Positions 22,419 through 33,053 of a stretch of DNA of 64,000 nucleotides are shown here, piece by piece. The DNA is taken from positions 4,914,184-4,978,183 of the forward strand of contig VNWV01000002.1 of the NCBI GenBank assembly GCA_009801085.1, given 5' to 3'. The notes beneath the pieces were generated by a model. The model worked only from the letters and a program-made list of their open reading frames with translations. It ran no database searches and had not been told where the DNA came from. A program made the position numbers and the translations under genes. Position 1 is the stretch's first letter. Every line of letters begins with the position of its first letter. Origin of the DNA: Lasiodiplodia sp. COLG20 (lineage: Eukaryota; Ascomycota; Dothideomycetes; Botryosphaeriales; Botryosphaeriaceae).

Positions 22419-22984
22419 ATGCTGTCCGTCCAACGCTCGTCCCAACATTCCGGGAAATGTACGCCGAACCTGATGCCCTGCCGAATCGAACATAATGGTC
22501 CTGTGAATGCTGCCGAGCGGTATTGGCGACCCGAGGAGGAAGATGGTGCGTTGAAGAACAAGTGCTCGGAGACAGCAACGCTGACATTGCTCCGCAGATG
22601 GCAAGCAAACATCCCATTTTCGCGGTCGCAAGCTGCGCGGTCGCAAACTCAAACTCCCCGACGGCTACAGAGGTGCGGCGCAAAAGCCACAATTGCATGA
22701 GCGTAGAGGCTGATGCGAACACAGGCTCCGTATTGAGCAGTACGAACAAGGTTCTCCCGCAATCCGAAGGCAACCGCGAAGCTGAAGCGGAAGAAGAGGA
22801 GGAAGACGAGCGCATCGAGGTGCGGCTGATGGAAGAGGTCGGAGAATTCGACGAAGTGGTGGTTTGGGGACACGAGGTTGTGCCAGACGAGACCGAGGAT
22901 GCGTATTCAAAAGGAATCAGCGAGTGGATATCGTTCGCAGAAGCCGTAAGGAAGCTGGAAAGTCGAAAAAAGCGCCGAGACTAA
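22419..22984 (+). CDS. RNH203: ribonuclease H2 subunit C (non-catalytic)
   Basis: Part of the nuclear RNase H2 heterotrimer that removes ribonucleotides from DNA. Three exons fit: 22419-22545, 22598-22672 and 22725-22984 (153 residues). Each lies in a different frame, so the gene is easy to miss. The 52-base introns are GT-AG and all joins are in phase. The first exon gives CTPNLMPCRIEHNGPV followed by ERYWRPE, the usual N-terminal strand pattern. The second gives SHFRGRKLRGRKLKLPDGYRG, the subunit's hallmark. The third ends in FDEVVVWGHEVVPDETED and KGISEWISFAEAV, matching the family's last helix. An upstream in-frame ATG at 22293 exists, but the family starts close to 22419. Confidence 0.88.
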
Positions 22985-23135
22985 AGTGCCTCAGATCCAC
23001 GCGACGCCCAAGTCGGAAGATGCTTCCCATGCCTCGAAATAATTTTGAAACCACTGTATGCTCGTCAGCCAATTGTCTACAGCGGTGGTATTGCAGCTGA
23101 CAGTTAGCGTGAATTTATTTCTCGCTCATGCTATG

Positions 23136-23214
23136 TGTAGTTGAGGCTATCATCCGGATGTAAATGTAGAATTAATAATTTTACATTCACGTCCGGACGA
23201 TAGCTTCAGTTAGC
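23136..23214. mobile_element. MITE copy B (palindromic core)
   Basis: Inverted arms TAGTTGAGGCTATCATCCGGATG and GTCCGGACGATAGCTTCAGTTA surround AAATGTAGAATTAATAATTTTACATT. The arms are the same sequence as in the other five copies. Outer ends were not recognised, so only the core is bounded. It lies between RNH203 and the DUF4385 gene, in the 3' region of both. Confidence 0.8.
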
Positions 23215-23303
23215 CATCAGCTGCAGTACCCCACTCTAGAACAGTCCGGACTGGACTGGCCGTTGGAGTTCTCGGCTTTTTTTGTTGGTTACCTCGGACA
23301 AAA

Positions 23304-23914
23304 TCAATCTTCATCTTGCTTTTCCTTCTTCATTTGCTTATCCCATGCTTTCTGTTCCTTCATGAATTTTTCCTTCTTCTGTTTATACCCCTCGTGTGCC
23401 CGGCATCGATTCCATGCTTCTCGAAATATATCGGAGGCCTCCAACTTGTCTTTAGCGTCCTTGTGAGTTGAACTCTTGGGCAATTCGGCGCCGCTTTTCT
23501 TGTTATATTTACGTCCACCGGCATGGCTTGCGTAGCGTTTAGCGCGTGTCATTCCCTATTAACCCGTATATTAGTTGGGGATGATGCTTCAAATAAAGAA
23601 GCTCCCTCCGGTGTTGCTCTGTTGTTGTTACCCGAGACTGGTCGTACCATTTGGATAAATTTCCTGCACATGTCCATCCCAACGAAGTCGCTTTCTTTGT
23701 TGTACTGCTCAAAACGCTCCCACAGGTCCTCGGAGCTTTTCCGAGCAATTTCTGGTGTTCGAAAGCGCCATAGTGGCAAGAGGATGGATTTATACGGCTC
23801 GAAGGTCAGCACACCTTGTTCACCACGAGCGATACGGTAAGTCATCAGGTGTTCATGAGTAGGTTTGGCAAGTGAAGGGGACGAATTCGATTTGGATGGA
23901 GTCGTTGATGGCAT
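23304..23914 (-). CDS. DUF4385-type conserved protein
   Basis: Two exons, 23914-23648 and 23555-23304 (172 residues), join in phase across a 92-base GT-AG intron. The core YRIARGEQGVLTFEPYKSIL, then LLPLWRFRTPEIA, then the segment around residue 80 ending in FVGMDMCRKFIQMG, and TRAKRYASHAGGRKY match the DUF4385 pattern as I know it from bacteria and some fungi. The C-terminus is a lysine-rich charged tail. Function is unknown. An in-frame ATG at 24055 would add 47 residues that resemble a weak mitochondrial leader. I chose 23914 because the conserved part begins soon after it, but the longer form is possible. It is convergent with RNH203. Confidence 0.75.
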
Positions 23915-24055
23915 AGAGATCCTCTGCTTGGAGAAAATGGCTGTTGGTGTATTTGACGAGACTCGAAGGAATCTGTAAGTGCGGGGAAGAGCTGACTTGT
24001 GGATGCTAAGGTTGATATGTAACAGCCCAGCCAGACAAGGAAACAGTGGCTGCAT

Positions 24056-24587
24056 GAACCGAGCCAATGACGTAGGCCGTACATACGTCAGTCCTTAGCG
24101 TCGGCCAACGCAAGATCAGGCATGGATCGGTGTAACTGCGGCCGGAATTTTCGTGCACTATTGGTACCACAGGCCTCTCAAGGTATAATGTCGCAGAACA
24201 ATCGCAAGAGGGCTCTGACCTACGCTAGAGTTGAACGGTTTGGATGCCCTCACATCCTGATAACGAGCATAACCATGGATAAGGGAGATCCTCGGCAGAT
24301 GTCCGGTGCTTTCGGCGGGCCAGCAACCCCATTTGCTTTCTCACTCTCGACACTATCACCGTATTTCATCTCAATCTTCATTTCGAGCGGCTTCTCTTTC
24401 CCTCGTTTCCTCTGACGGTAGGGCGACTAACGGTACAAGCTCAAAGTGCTATACCCCTCTTCGTAGTAGGGTTTTCTGAGGACGAAGAAATTTTCCTGTC
24501 GACGTTAGTGTGCCTGTCCAGGTCGCAGTTGTGAAATTTCATTACTTCAAAATCACCCCCCTTTAATTCCAGTCGAAACCCTATTTT
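24056..24587. other. divergent spacer
   Basis: Promoter region between the DUF4385 gene and TRM12. No gene was seen. Confidence 0.5.
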
Positions 24588-26240
24588 ATGGCGCACTCTT
24601 TCGATTCAAATGGTCACCATGCTTTGGTAGTACCAGCTCAGAATGTCAAAACTGTCAAGACGTTTTTGGAGGAGCATCAGATCTTGGACAAGAGCAGGAA
24701 AATCACACCGTACACTCCAGAGAGTATACAGGATGACCCTTCCGCGCGAGACCAAAGATTTAGCTCGGGGAGATGGTTCATCATACCCTTTCTGTCCCGT
24801 GCACCCAGCACGATACCCACAAACGGATCAGGTGCAGCCACCATCGAAGCCCACTTCGGAGATCTCACATCCGCTCTCGAATCCCGCCTGACTCCGGACG
24901 CGCTCTCCAACAACTCCATAGTCTACATCTCAACCGCTGGATCTGGACAAACACCAACAAACCAACCGAATAATCCTCTGCGCGCCGCCTTCCACTCCGG
25001 CCTCTCTACTCTCCCAGCAGAAACCCTGTCCGCGCTCTCCCTCACCGCCACCCAACTCGTCACCGACCTCCCAGGCACCTACTCCATCTACCCACCTCTC
25101 CTCCTCCTCCCCGCGCACACCTTCCACCGCCCCTCCTGGACCACATTCCTCTCCACACACCAACCCCTCGACACCGATCCGACCTTCCAACACCTCCTCG
25201 CACACGTCGCACAGCACCTCTCCGTCACGCACATCGCGCTCAACGCGCCCATCGCCCTGCACAACGCCCCCACCGTCTCGGACCAAAACGACAACATCCT
25301 CCGCTCCCCCACCGCCCTCACCCCCCTCCACGGCTCCTTCGGCCCGCGCTTACCCGCCACCCATGCTCCCGGCCCCAGCGACTTCGCCGCCGCTTTCTGG
25401 GCGACCGCGCGGCAGAACGGCGTCGCGCAGACGTGGGCGCCGCTGCACACCATGTTCAGCCGCGGCAACGTCAAGGAAAAGGCACGGGTGCTGGGGCTGG
25501 CTTCGGTCGCGGAGGCGGTGAGGGTTGGTGAAGAGGACATCGCGGAGGGTGGTGGCGCGGGGAGGAAGAAGGGGCGGCGGCCGCCGGGGTGCACGGCGGT
25601 CGATTTGTATGCGGGCATTGGGTATTTTGCGTTTTCGTATAGGAAGGCGGGGGTGAGGGCGGTGTTGGGGTGGGAGATTAATCCGTGGAGTGTGGAGGGG
25701 TTGAGGAGGGGGGCTGGGATGAATGGGTGGGGGGTGAGGGTCGTCGTTGGCGGTGGTGATGGTGATGGGGAGGGGGAGGAGGGGGTGATGGAGGACGGGC
25801 AGGAGGGGTGGGAGAGCGATTTCGTGGTGTTTCGCGAGTCGAACATCTGCGCAGCGGAGAGGGTGGAGAGGTTGAGGGATAGGCTGCCGCCGGTTAGGCA
25901 TGTTAATGGTGGATTGTTGCCGACGTCCAGGGGCGCTTGGGAGACGGCGGTGAGGGTTTTGGATCCGGAGATGGGTGGGTGGGTGCATTTGCATGAGAAT
26001 TTTGGGGAGAGCGAGGTTGGGAAGAAGGCGGATGAGGTTGTTACGGAGGTGTGGAGGATTTGGGGAATGGTGAAGGCTGAGAGGTGTGGTGGGGATGGGG
26101 CTGTTTTGGGAGAAGATGTGACAGTCAAGGACGTGGTCAAGCTCGAGCACGTGGAAAGGGTTAAGACGTATGCGCCGGGCGTGTTGCATTGCGTTCTGGA
26201 CATATGGGTATCGCCAACGGGCAGCAAAGCCGGGGCATGA
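24588..26240 (+). CDS. TRM12: tRNA wybutosine-synthesising protein 2 (aminocarboxypropyl transferase)
   Basis: Transfers the 3-amino-3-carboxypropyl group of S-adenosylmethionine to the tricyclic base at position 37 of tRNA-Phe during wybutosine synthesis. A single exon encodes 550 residues. The N-terminal 60 residues (QNVKTVKTFLEEHQILDKSR) match the family's start. The Rossmann motif VDLYAGIGYFAFSYRKAGV is near residue 338, followed by LGWEINPWSVEGLRRG. Further on are FVVFRESNICAAERVERL, then VRHVNGGLLPTSRGAWE and a family-typical VHLHENF. Low-complexity inserts, one Gly-rich near residues 320-332 and one Gly/Glu-rich near 387-400, are more variable. It ends 195 bases before the convergent hydrolase gene. 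Codon use at the 3' end is G-rich compared with the C-rich middle, which gives long antisense open frames. Confidence 0.92.
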   Translation: MAHSFDSNGHHALVVPAQNVKTVKTFLEEHQILDKSRKITPYTPESIQDDPSARDQRFSSGRWFIIPFLSRAPSTIPTNGSGAATIEAHFGDLTSALESRLTPDALSNNSIVYISTAGSGQTPTNQPNNPLRAAFHSGLSTLPAETLSALSLTATQLVTDLPGTYSIYPPLLLLPAHTFHRPSWTTFLSTHQPLDTDPTFQHLLAHVAQHLSVTHIALNAPIALHNAPTVSDQNDNILRSPTALTPLHGSFGPRLPATHAPGPSDFAAAFWATARQNGVAQTWAPLHTMFSRGNVKEKARVLGLASVAEAVRVGEEDIAEGGGAGRKKGRRPPGCTAVDLYAGIGYFAFSYRKAGVRAVLGWEINPWSVEGLRRGAGMNGWGVRVVVGGGDGDGEGEEGVMEDGQEGWESDFVVFRESNICAAERVERLRDRLPPVRHVNGGLLPTSRGAWETAVRVLDPEMGGWVHLHENFGESEVGKKADEVVTEVWRIWGMVKAERCGGDGAVLGEDVTVKDVVKLEHVERVKTYAPGVLHCVLDIWVSPTGSKAGA

Positions 26241-26434
26241 TTGGGCTGAACCAGTTGGATACCTTACCTTCTGGCTGGTAAGCAGACATCCGGACGGTTC
26301 AGACAATAACAAAGCTAATCCAGACAGAGCTCGGTACCAAAAGCAGTAATTACACCATATCGTTGAGCCCTATTCCATCCTATCCTTTTTTCAGTAACGG
26401 ATCAATTCGTTTAATTCACTTAATCATCCCTCTC

Positions 26435-27927
26435 CTATGCAGTAATCGTCCTTTTCTGGATCCAGTCATGAACCACAGCGGCAATTTCCATGTTGTTCAG
26501 CTCCAAGAAGCCAAAGTGCCCGTTTCCGTGGATGCCAATCTCGCCCAGCTTAATCCATTCAGGCTTTCCACCAGCCTGTTCCAGATAGCCAATGATGCAG
26601 TGGTCGTACGTAATGTGCGGGCTAGCCTCGCCGGTCAACGCGACGTACGGCACGGAAGCGATCTTGGGCAGCTTGCGGGCGGGCTCGACCTGCATCAGGC
26701 AGCTACGCAGGGCAATCGTGTCCTCGCCGACCGAAACGGTCTCGAGCTCATCGGCGGAGGCAATGGCAGGCTCGTAGTCGATGTGGGTGTTGCTGAGGCC
26801 CCAGGGGCGCGCGCTGGTCTGGCCGACGGCCGAGGTGGCGTTGCCGGTGTAGGTCTGGAAGGGGATGGTGGTGGGCTCGTAGTTGATGTTGCCGGCGACG
26901 AGCTGCGGGCAGTCGTTGGACAGCAGGATCGGGTACAGGGCGCCGATCGAATGCGAGACGAGGTACGACGGTCCGATCAGCTCGAGCAGCGCGCAGCCCG
27001 ACGCCCGCATCGACAGCTCTTGCGCCGTCAGGTTCGTCGTCAGCGGCATCAGGCTGGCCTGGAAGGCGTCGAAGTACGGGTCGCCCCGCAGACCCGTGCC
27101 CGGCCATTGCGTGTGGTTCTGCGACTGCGGGTACGCGTTGGTGATCTCGGGTGCGGTGAAGCCCTTCTGGCTGATCTCGGCCGACGAGCCGAAACGCATG
27201 GGGAAATGCTCCAGGTCTTCCTCGGTTGCGCGGCCCACGGAGGTCTGGTCCAGGAGGTAGACTTGGTAGCCCTGGTCCAGGAAATAGGAGGCGAAGCCCT
27301 TGCGGTTATCGGGAGTGTTGAGCCATGTCTGTATAAGTGATGTCGTGAGCATGAAGGAAATCATTGGAGAAATATTTACAGAGGGGCATTGCAGCCGAAG
27401 GCTAGCGTGTTTTTGTTCATGTCGTGGGTAGTTGAAGCTATCGTCCGGACGTGTTTGTAGATTTTTTAATTCCACATTCTCGTCCGGACGATAGCTTCAA
27501 CTACCCACAAATGTTTTTTTTTCTAAGACAAGCCTTCGGCTGGGATAATCCCCTGTAGAGATAAAGCTTACCGTTCCAGTAGCACCTGTTTGAGGTTAGC
27601 ACGAAAGCCACACCGGCAATTGGGGTTGTCTGGAATGCGGAACTCACCTCCGCCGTGGAAGAAGACCATGGGGTTCGGCTGCTTCACGCCAGCCGCCGGC
27701 GTAAGCTTCTCGACGTAGATTTGGTCAAACGTCAGGTTGCCGGAAGATGTGTTGACGTATCTGCCACCGACATAGAAGAAGTCTCGGTAGAGCAAGCTCT
27801 CGTTTGACTTGCATGCCGGAGAAATGGCATTGACTCCCTCGCAGTTGCTCGTGCCAGCAGCCAGGGAGCTGTCCAGAAGCACAGATCCGGACAGCAGCGT
27901 TGAAACGACGCCGTTGAAACGCACCAT
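26435..27927 (-). CDS. secreted alpha/beta hydrolase (lipase/esterase-like)
   Basis: Three exons fit: 27927-27648, a 14-base exon 27585-27572, and 27328-26435 (395 residues). All splice sites are GT-AG and the joins restore HGGGATGTTWLNTPDNR, the oxyanion-hole region expected for this family. The N-terminus (MVRFNGVVSTLLSGSVLLDS..AAG) looks like a signal peptide. The nucleophile elbow is SHSIGA near residue 223, and a late histidine lies in IGIHGNGHFGFLE. Six or more NxS/T sites suggest glycosylation, and cysteines occur in pairs. The second intron (27329-27571, 243 bases) is long for this window because it contains a complete MITE. Substrate is unknown. Related fungal proteins are annotated as secreted esterases. 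Confidence 0.88.
27377..27557. mobile_element. MITE copy C (best preserved), inside a hydrolase intron
   Basis: The clearest copy, about 177 bp between flanking TA dinucleotides. Outer inverted repeats: left CAGAGGGGCATTGCAGCCGAAGGCT, right (reverse complement) CAGGGGATTATCCCAGCCGAAGGCT. Inner inverted repeats at 27424-27508: GTGGGTAGTTGAAGCTATCG pairs with CGATAGCTTCAACTACCCAC, continuing through CCGGACG. A run of T follows the inner right arm. TA at both ends fits a Tc1/mariner-type target duplication. There is no room for a transposase. Confidence 0.88.
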
Positions 27928-29122
27928 CGCGACGAGTGGAAGCGCTGTGGTGATTAAAAATTAAGGAGGCGGTACTGAAGGCGTGATCCCGTCGGATTGG
28001 GCAGGCAAGAAGCAGAGGTGAGCAGAGGCTCTGAGCATAGGGAGACAGCGTGGTTATTTAGCGAAGAGAGCGGACGAGTAGATGCATACATCCGCCGACC
28101 GCTGCACTCTAAATTGGGCAAGCAGATAGGCTTATAGGAGCGGAAAGTGATCCGAGCCCGTTAGAATGTCCGGGCTCTCGCCTATTTGCTCCATCGCAGA
28201 GCTTGTTGGGGCCAGGAAAATACCGCCGTCACCGCCTGCATCGCGAGAGGGAGTGGTGGTGTTGAAGTGAATCGAGGACGCCTCTGCATTGCTGTTACAC
28301 GCGCTTCCAGGGAGTCTCAGCCAGCATTCAGCACGGGACCTTGTGCTTTTTCTGACTCCGATTTTGCCGTGTTACGATGCAAGTGCGGAGCGGCCAACGG
28401 CGTTCAGACGAAGGTCCGACGACCGAGGCCCCCGCTATTCCCTTCCTGTGCCGCAACAGCTGGCAAGGCCAGCAACTAGCCGCCCCTTGTCCGCCAATCT
28501 CGCTTGCTACCGTTGACGGATCTTGCCAGACATCGAACGACCGCGGCCCCGCCGTCTATTCCTGCGATCTCCCGATATTAACACACTGCCGAACAACCTC
28601 TCCAATTGCCGAGCGGCCGAGATTCCGGCCTCTACCCGACGTTGCTACTGTGCCGCTACGACGACGCTACTCCAACCCACCATGAAGTTGCGTGAATACT
28701 CTGAACCGGCCGTATCATCCTCGCGTGGCCATACGTACGAAATCATGCCGTGTCCTGTTACCATGGTGTCGGGCCCGGATCGCCCCTCGTGAATATCTCC
28801 CATGTGCTGAATGAATCATTTAGGCAGTCCATCATGCATTTCTGACACTCTGTGGAGAAGGTCAGACTGGGAAATCCTGGTGATTCGACTCGTTGGCCGG
28901 AAATAGTTCGCAGCCAGCCTTGCATTTTCTAACACGGCACAGGAAAAAGCATTGCCGTTCCTTCGCACATTGATCCATTTTGTGGGGGCCCTACCGTGAC
29001 CTTGGGAAATAATAGATATACCTATTGCCTAATGCTTCTCCCACACTTCTACCTCCCTTTGGGCGCTCTCGCAACCTCGTGGTAGATCACTCGCTCTCTA
29101 CCCGTTGCTGCAGACCTCAGCC
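27928..29122. other. divergent spacer, no gene seen
   Basis: About 1.2 kb between the hydrolase and the PTH11-like gene. An AT-rich CTAAATAA element at about 28056 on the minus strand could serve as a TATA box for the hydrolase. Two loosely similar GC-rich segments (around 28405-28440 and 28530-28565) share GACCGNGGCCCC. Open frames in this stretch lack features. Confidence 0.4.
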
Positions 29123-30801
29123 ATGTCTGAAAACTCTACATCCCATGGGTCGACATCCGGGTCGGCCCTCATCGGCTCGCCACCAGCAAGCAATATTGAC
29201 TACTGGATTGTGAAGGGAATGCTGCGGGCTGTCCATATGGATGAAAAATTCGACGCCGATAAGGGCTACAGCCTTCTCCCCAAACGTCCGGAAGACTATC
29301 AGTATGAAGAGAAGAGAACAAGCATCATCGCCGGGATGTCTGTCTGCATCTTTGTCATGGCCACTGTGACAGTTGCTCGTTTGGCCCTACGGCTCTTTCG
29401 CACTGGTTTACGCTGGGGTGCTGATGACTGGATGCTGATTCCGGGAGCTGTACGTCTCCACTCCAAGACAATACATGAGTTGATGTACTGATTATCGATG
29501 CAGATCATGGCTATTGCCTATCCGGCCATTCAAATCGCCATGGTTACTCACGGAGGAGGAGGACAGCATACCTGGGACGTCACTTACGAGGAGTACAACG
29601 TTTTCAACTGGGTGCGTCTTTATCTCTCTCTAAATAAACCCTCGACCCATCTCTAACATCAACCTTCATAATAGCTCGGCGTGGTCTGCAAAATCCTCTT
29701 CTTCACCTCGGTCGGCCTCATCAAGCTCAGCATCACTCTCTTTAACCGGCGGCTGACCAGCATGACGTCGCCCATCTGGCGCTACCTCAACGACTTCTTC
29801 CTATTCCTGCTTACGGCCTATACGCTGCTGGCGCTCTTCTGGACCTGCTTCCAATGCAACCCGCCGGCGGCCATGTGGGACAAGGTCTACTCGGGCAAGC
29901 TGGCCACGACGCCGACGTGCTGGAGCACGGCCGTTATCTCTAATGTTCTCAGTATCATCCACGTCGTTATGGACTTCTGCCTGCTGATGACGCCTATCAT
30001 CATCCTGTGGAAGGTCAAACTGCCCATCAAGACGAAGGTCCGCCTCTATTTTGTCTTCTCTACCGGCGCTGTCTCGGCCATCGGCAGCGTGCTGCGTCAG
30101 CTCGCTCAGGAGAAGATATCGCTGGACGTAACTTGTATGAATACCCTTAACCCCTCGTCTTCTTTACGCCATGGGTATCTGAAGCTATCGTCCGGACAAG
30201 CATGTCGAATTAAAAATTCTGCGTACGCGTCCGGACGATAGCTTCACCTACCCGCATATGTTTTTTTTTCTCAGAAAAAGAAAAGAAAGGGCTGAGGCCT
30301 AGACCCATTCAAGGCCGTCCTATTCCTCATGCCAGCCTTCGGCTCCAATAACCCTCTCTACAGTCTTTCACCTCTCTGTCTTTTTTTTTTTGTTGGTGGC
30401 AGATTAAAGGTACCAACGGCTGACGCCCAAAAACAGGGGGCTACACCGGCATTCTCACCTGGACCCTCGTCGACCTGACCTTCGGGCTGCTCACCGCCTC
30501 CCTCCCCGTCCTCGTCGGCCTCCTGCCTACCGCCTGGCGCTCCGTCTCAAACCGATCACGGTCACGCTCACGACCGGGCGACACCACCGATGTCGGTCGC
30601 GGCTACCTTTCCGGAACCACTGCCGCTGGACGCAGCCGTGCCACCGACGATGCAGCTATGCATGCAGCGGGGAGCAACGGCCGACCCAGCGACGAGGGTG
30701 GAATCCTGGTCCAGGAGGAGTTCGAGTTGACGTATCAGGATGTCAAGCCGAACAAGGTCGACGAGGAGAGCAGCGTGGAGTCTAAGAAGTCGAAAAGATG
30801 A
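29123..30801 (+). CDS. PTH11-like / fungal rhodopsin-fold integral membrane protein
   Basis: Four exons fit: 29123-29449, 29504-29611, 29675-30134 and 30437-30801 (419 residues). All are GT-AG and join in phase. The protein has about seven hydrophobic helices. The first begins near residue 70 (IIAGMSVCIFVMATVTVARLA) and is followed by the family motif GLRWGADDWMLIPGAIMAIAY. Further on are LGVVCKILFFTSVGLIKLSI, YTLLALFWTCFQC with paired cysteines, and a last helix TWTLVDLTFGLLTASLPVLV. The C-terminal tail is cytoplasmic, charged and Ser/Arg rich. This family (fungal rhodopsin domain) includes PTH11 surface receptors, but this member lacks a CFEM domain, so a receptor role is only inferred. The third intron, 302 bases, is mostly MITE sequence. 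Confidence 0.85.
30140..30360. mobile_element. MITE copy D, inside an intron of the PTH11-like gene
   Basis: The inner palindrome is at 30173-30253: GAAGCTATCGTCCGGACAAG pairs with GCGTCCGGACGATAGCTTC. The right outer end, read as reverse complement from 30360, is TAGAGAGGGTTATTGGAGCCGAAGGCT, matching the ends of copies A and C. A run of T follows the inner right arm as in copies C and F. The left outer end is degenerate, so 30140 is approximate. The donor site of the host intron is only a few bases upstream. Confidence 0.8.
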
Positions 30802-31826
30802 GAGGGCCCAAAAAAAAAAAAATTAAAGAGCTGGGAAGGAGTTTTCGTTTCACGTATTTCATCGGCCGATTCTCTTTGAACGAAACGATAAACAAAAGTA
30901 TTGCGCTTCGTGCTTTTAGCATCACCCAGCCTTGATAACTGTCCGGACCAATGAGTGGGGTTTCTCTTTCCCTGGAGCCAGCAGCCATCAAATGGTTCGG
31001 ACGCTCATCCCTCCCTTCTGCGCATCTCAGCGCATCGACCATCAGCCGGACCGCAGAGCCGAAAGTTTCAAAAAAGCCGCTGTATTCATCAAAAACCCCG
31101 CCCGACTTGTTGGTAACAAGTACCGAAGGCAACCTAAAAAACCATGGATGAGACGGGACGGGACGCGGCGCCCGCCATTTCCGCCAACCGGCGACCGGGA
31201 GTGGCTTGAGCCGCGGCCGCGGCGCCCTTACCTACTTCCGACACCGCTTGGCAGGCATAACATACATAGGCGTACGACAACGCCAATGCCGTTTGTTTTT
31301 GCCCTCATTACTTGCAGGTGTTTGTTTCGTGTGCACGCAGCATTGCGACGCTCGCTCTTGGCAGGATGCCCATCCTAGTCTTTTCGGTCTGCTGCGCGGG
31401 TAAGACGACAAGCCGATCCGGCGGTCTGGTCGGCTGCAGGACCGGGCAGGGAAAGAGAGGCAGAAAGAGACAGGAACAGGCATGCCGGTGCGGGATGTGC
31501 CGAGCTCCGCGCATGGGTGGGCGGAAACAAGGCTGAAAAAAAATTAAACGTGAGGCGGGGCAGTGGAAATGGCTGCCTGAGGAGCAATTGCTCCGTCACG
31601 AGAGGGGTATTGGCTCGCGATTTGATAATAAAAAATATGGATTCGTGTGGATAGTAGGAAATGACGCGTCCACTGCTGTATGTAAACATGCGGCGCCTTA
31701 TGAAACAGCAAAAAAGAAAAAATAAAAATAAAAAAGATAAGCAGGAGAAGATCAAGACGGACGGGGCAGAGTATAATACATGTACTTGAAGAATCCATTC
31801 CTCCCATTTTAACCGATCGCCTATTC
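30802..31826. other. convergent spacer, no gene seen
   Basis: About 1 kb between the ends of the PTH11-like gene and the methyltransferase gene. It holds short A-rich runs near 30810 and 31535 and an AT-rich tract near 31710-31740; no gene is supported. Confidence 0.5.
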
Positions 31827-33053
31827 TTACTCCGAGTCACACTCTGACGGCTTCTGGCCGTAAGTATAGTAAAACTTCAAATACACTCGGTACTCCTGCT
31901 TCAGAAACTCAGCTCTGACCTCGTCAAGCAGCTCTTCGATTTCGTCGTTGTCGTAGCCCAGGACGCGGGTAAAGACGGGGACGGCCGTGGGCGCAATGCC
32001 CTCGAGCACGACGAGCAGCATGCGCTTGCCCAGGTCCAGCTGGGTCTCGTCCCACGTGCCGATGGGTATCTAGGCACGAGTCAGAGCGAGCCTCTCAAAA
32101 GGGCATAGTGTGATGTAGTAGGATCGCGACCCACCTTGCACAGCTTCTGTACGACGTTCGTGAAGCCAACCTCCTCCATGCGGTCCTTCTGCTCGGCGGC
32201 GATGCGGAAGTTCTTGCCAATCTTCTTGGACGCATACTCGATCTGGTTGGCGAAGTACTTGGTGCGCGAGTTCTCGAAGCCCGGATCGTCGGACCAGAAC
32301 ATGGCCGAGTCCTCCTGGTGCTCAACCCAGCCGCCGGGCTTGAGGCAGGTCAACGACTGGCGCCACAGCCGCGGCCAGTCGGTGATGGCCGGGTACAGGT
32401 AGCGGGCGTGCACGAAGTCGAAGGCGTTGTCCTCGAAGGGCCAGTCTTCTTCGGCGTCGACCACTACGAATTTGCAGTTCGGTGATGTCCTGTATATGGC
32501 GTGGCAACACCAGATTGCGCGGATCAGAAACCACGTTTCGATGAAGTGTCACGATTGAGAGCAAGGAGACAGAGAGACATAGAGAGGAGTACAGTGGAGC
32601 AGAACATCATGGAACGGAAAGAGGACAGAAAACCAAGAATTGGTAATACCAGCTGGGCTGCACGTGCTTGATATCAAAAGCAAGAACCTGGGCGTCGGGA
32701 TGGGTGTCGGCGAAGTCCAAGGCCCATATTCCGGTGCCGGTGCCAATGTCCAGGACCAGCTCGAGGTCCTCGCGGACGAGCGGGGCGGCATACAGGGCGC
32801 CGTCGAGTGTCTGCACAAAGGTGTGACCCCAGAAGTCCAGGCGCTCTGGCTCGCGCTCATCGTCGGGCAGTAGGTAGGAATCGGCGGCGGCCGACGAGCT
32901 GGACGACTCGCCGGACGAGGAGGACGAGGTAATGGAGGCTCGCGACGAGTAAAAGGGCATGTCCTGGTATCGCGCCGTTTCCCCCCACGAGTCGACGACG
33001 CCCAGGGCACGCTCCCACCGGCCCTTGGTGGAGGACGTGTCGTCGGCGGCCAT
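31827..33053 (-). CDS. LaeA/UMTA-like SAM-dependent methyltransferase
   Basis: Three exons fit: 33053-32650, 32489-32135 and 32069-31827 (333 residues), with GT-AG introns of 160 and 65 bases joining in phase. The N-terminal 60 residues are Ser/Ala rich and low complexity. RLDFWGHTFVQTLDGALYAAP precedes motif I (LVLDIGTGTGIWALDFAD, residues 99-116). The first junction rebuilds HVQPSWTSPNCKF, where LaeA relatives have the same pattern. Motif II/III follows as ARYLYPAITDWPRLW and CLKPGGWVEHQE. LaeA-type proteins regulate secondary metabolism, but most relatives of this size are uncharacterised and many sit alone, so no role is claimed. The start gives MAADDTSSTKGRWE; upstream frames are not conserved. 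Confidence 0.88.

Noticed and set aside
25088..26312. long minus-strand open frames across TRM12
   Set aside because: Shadow frames created by C-rich then G-rich codon use in TRM12.
26363..27340. 325-codon plus-strand open frame opposite the hydrolase
   Set aside because: Antisense of a conserved, correctly spliced gene; composition is typical of a shadow frame.
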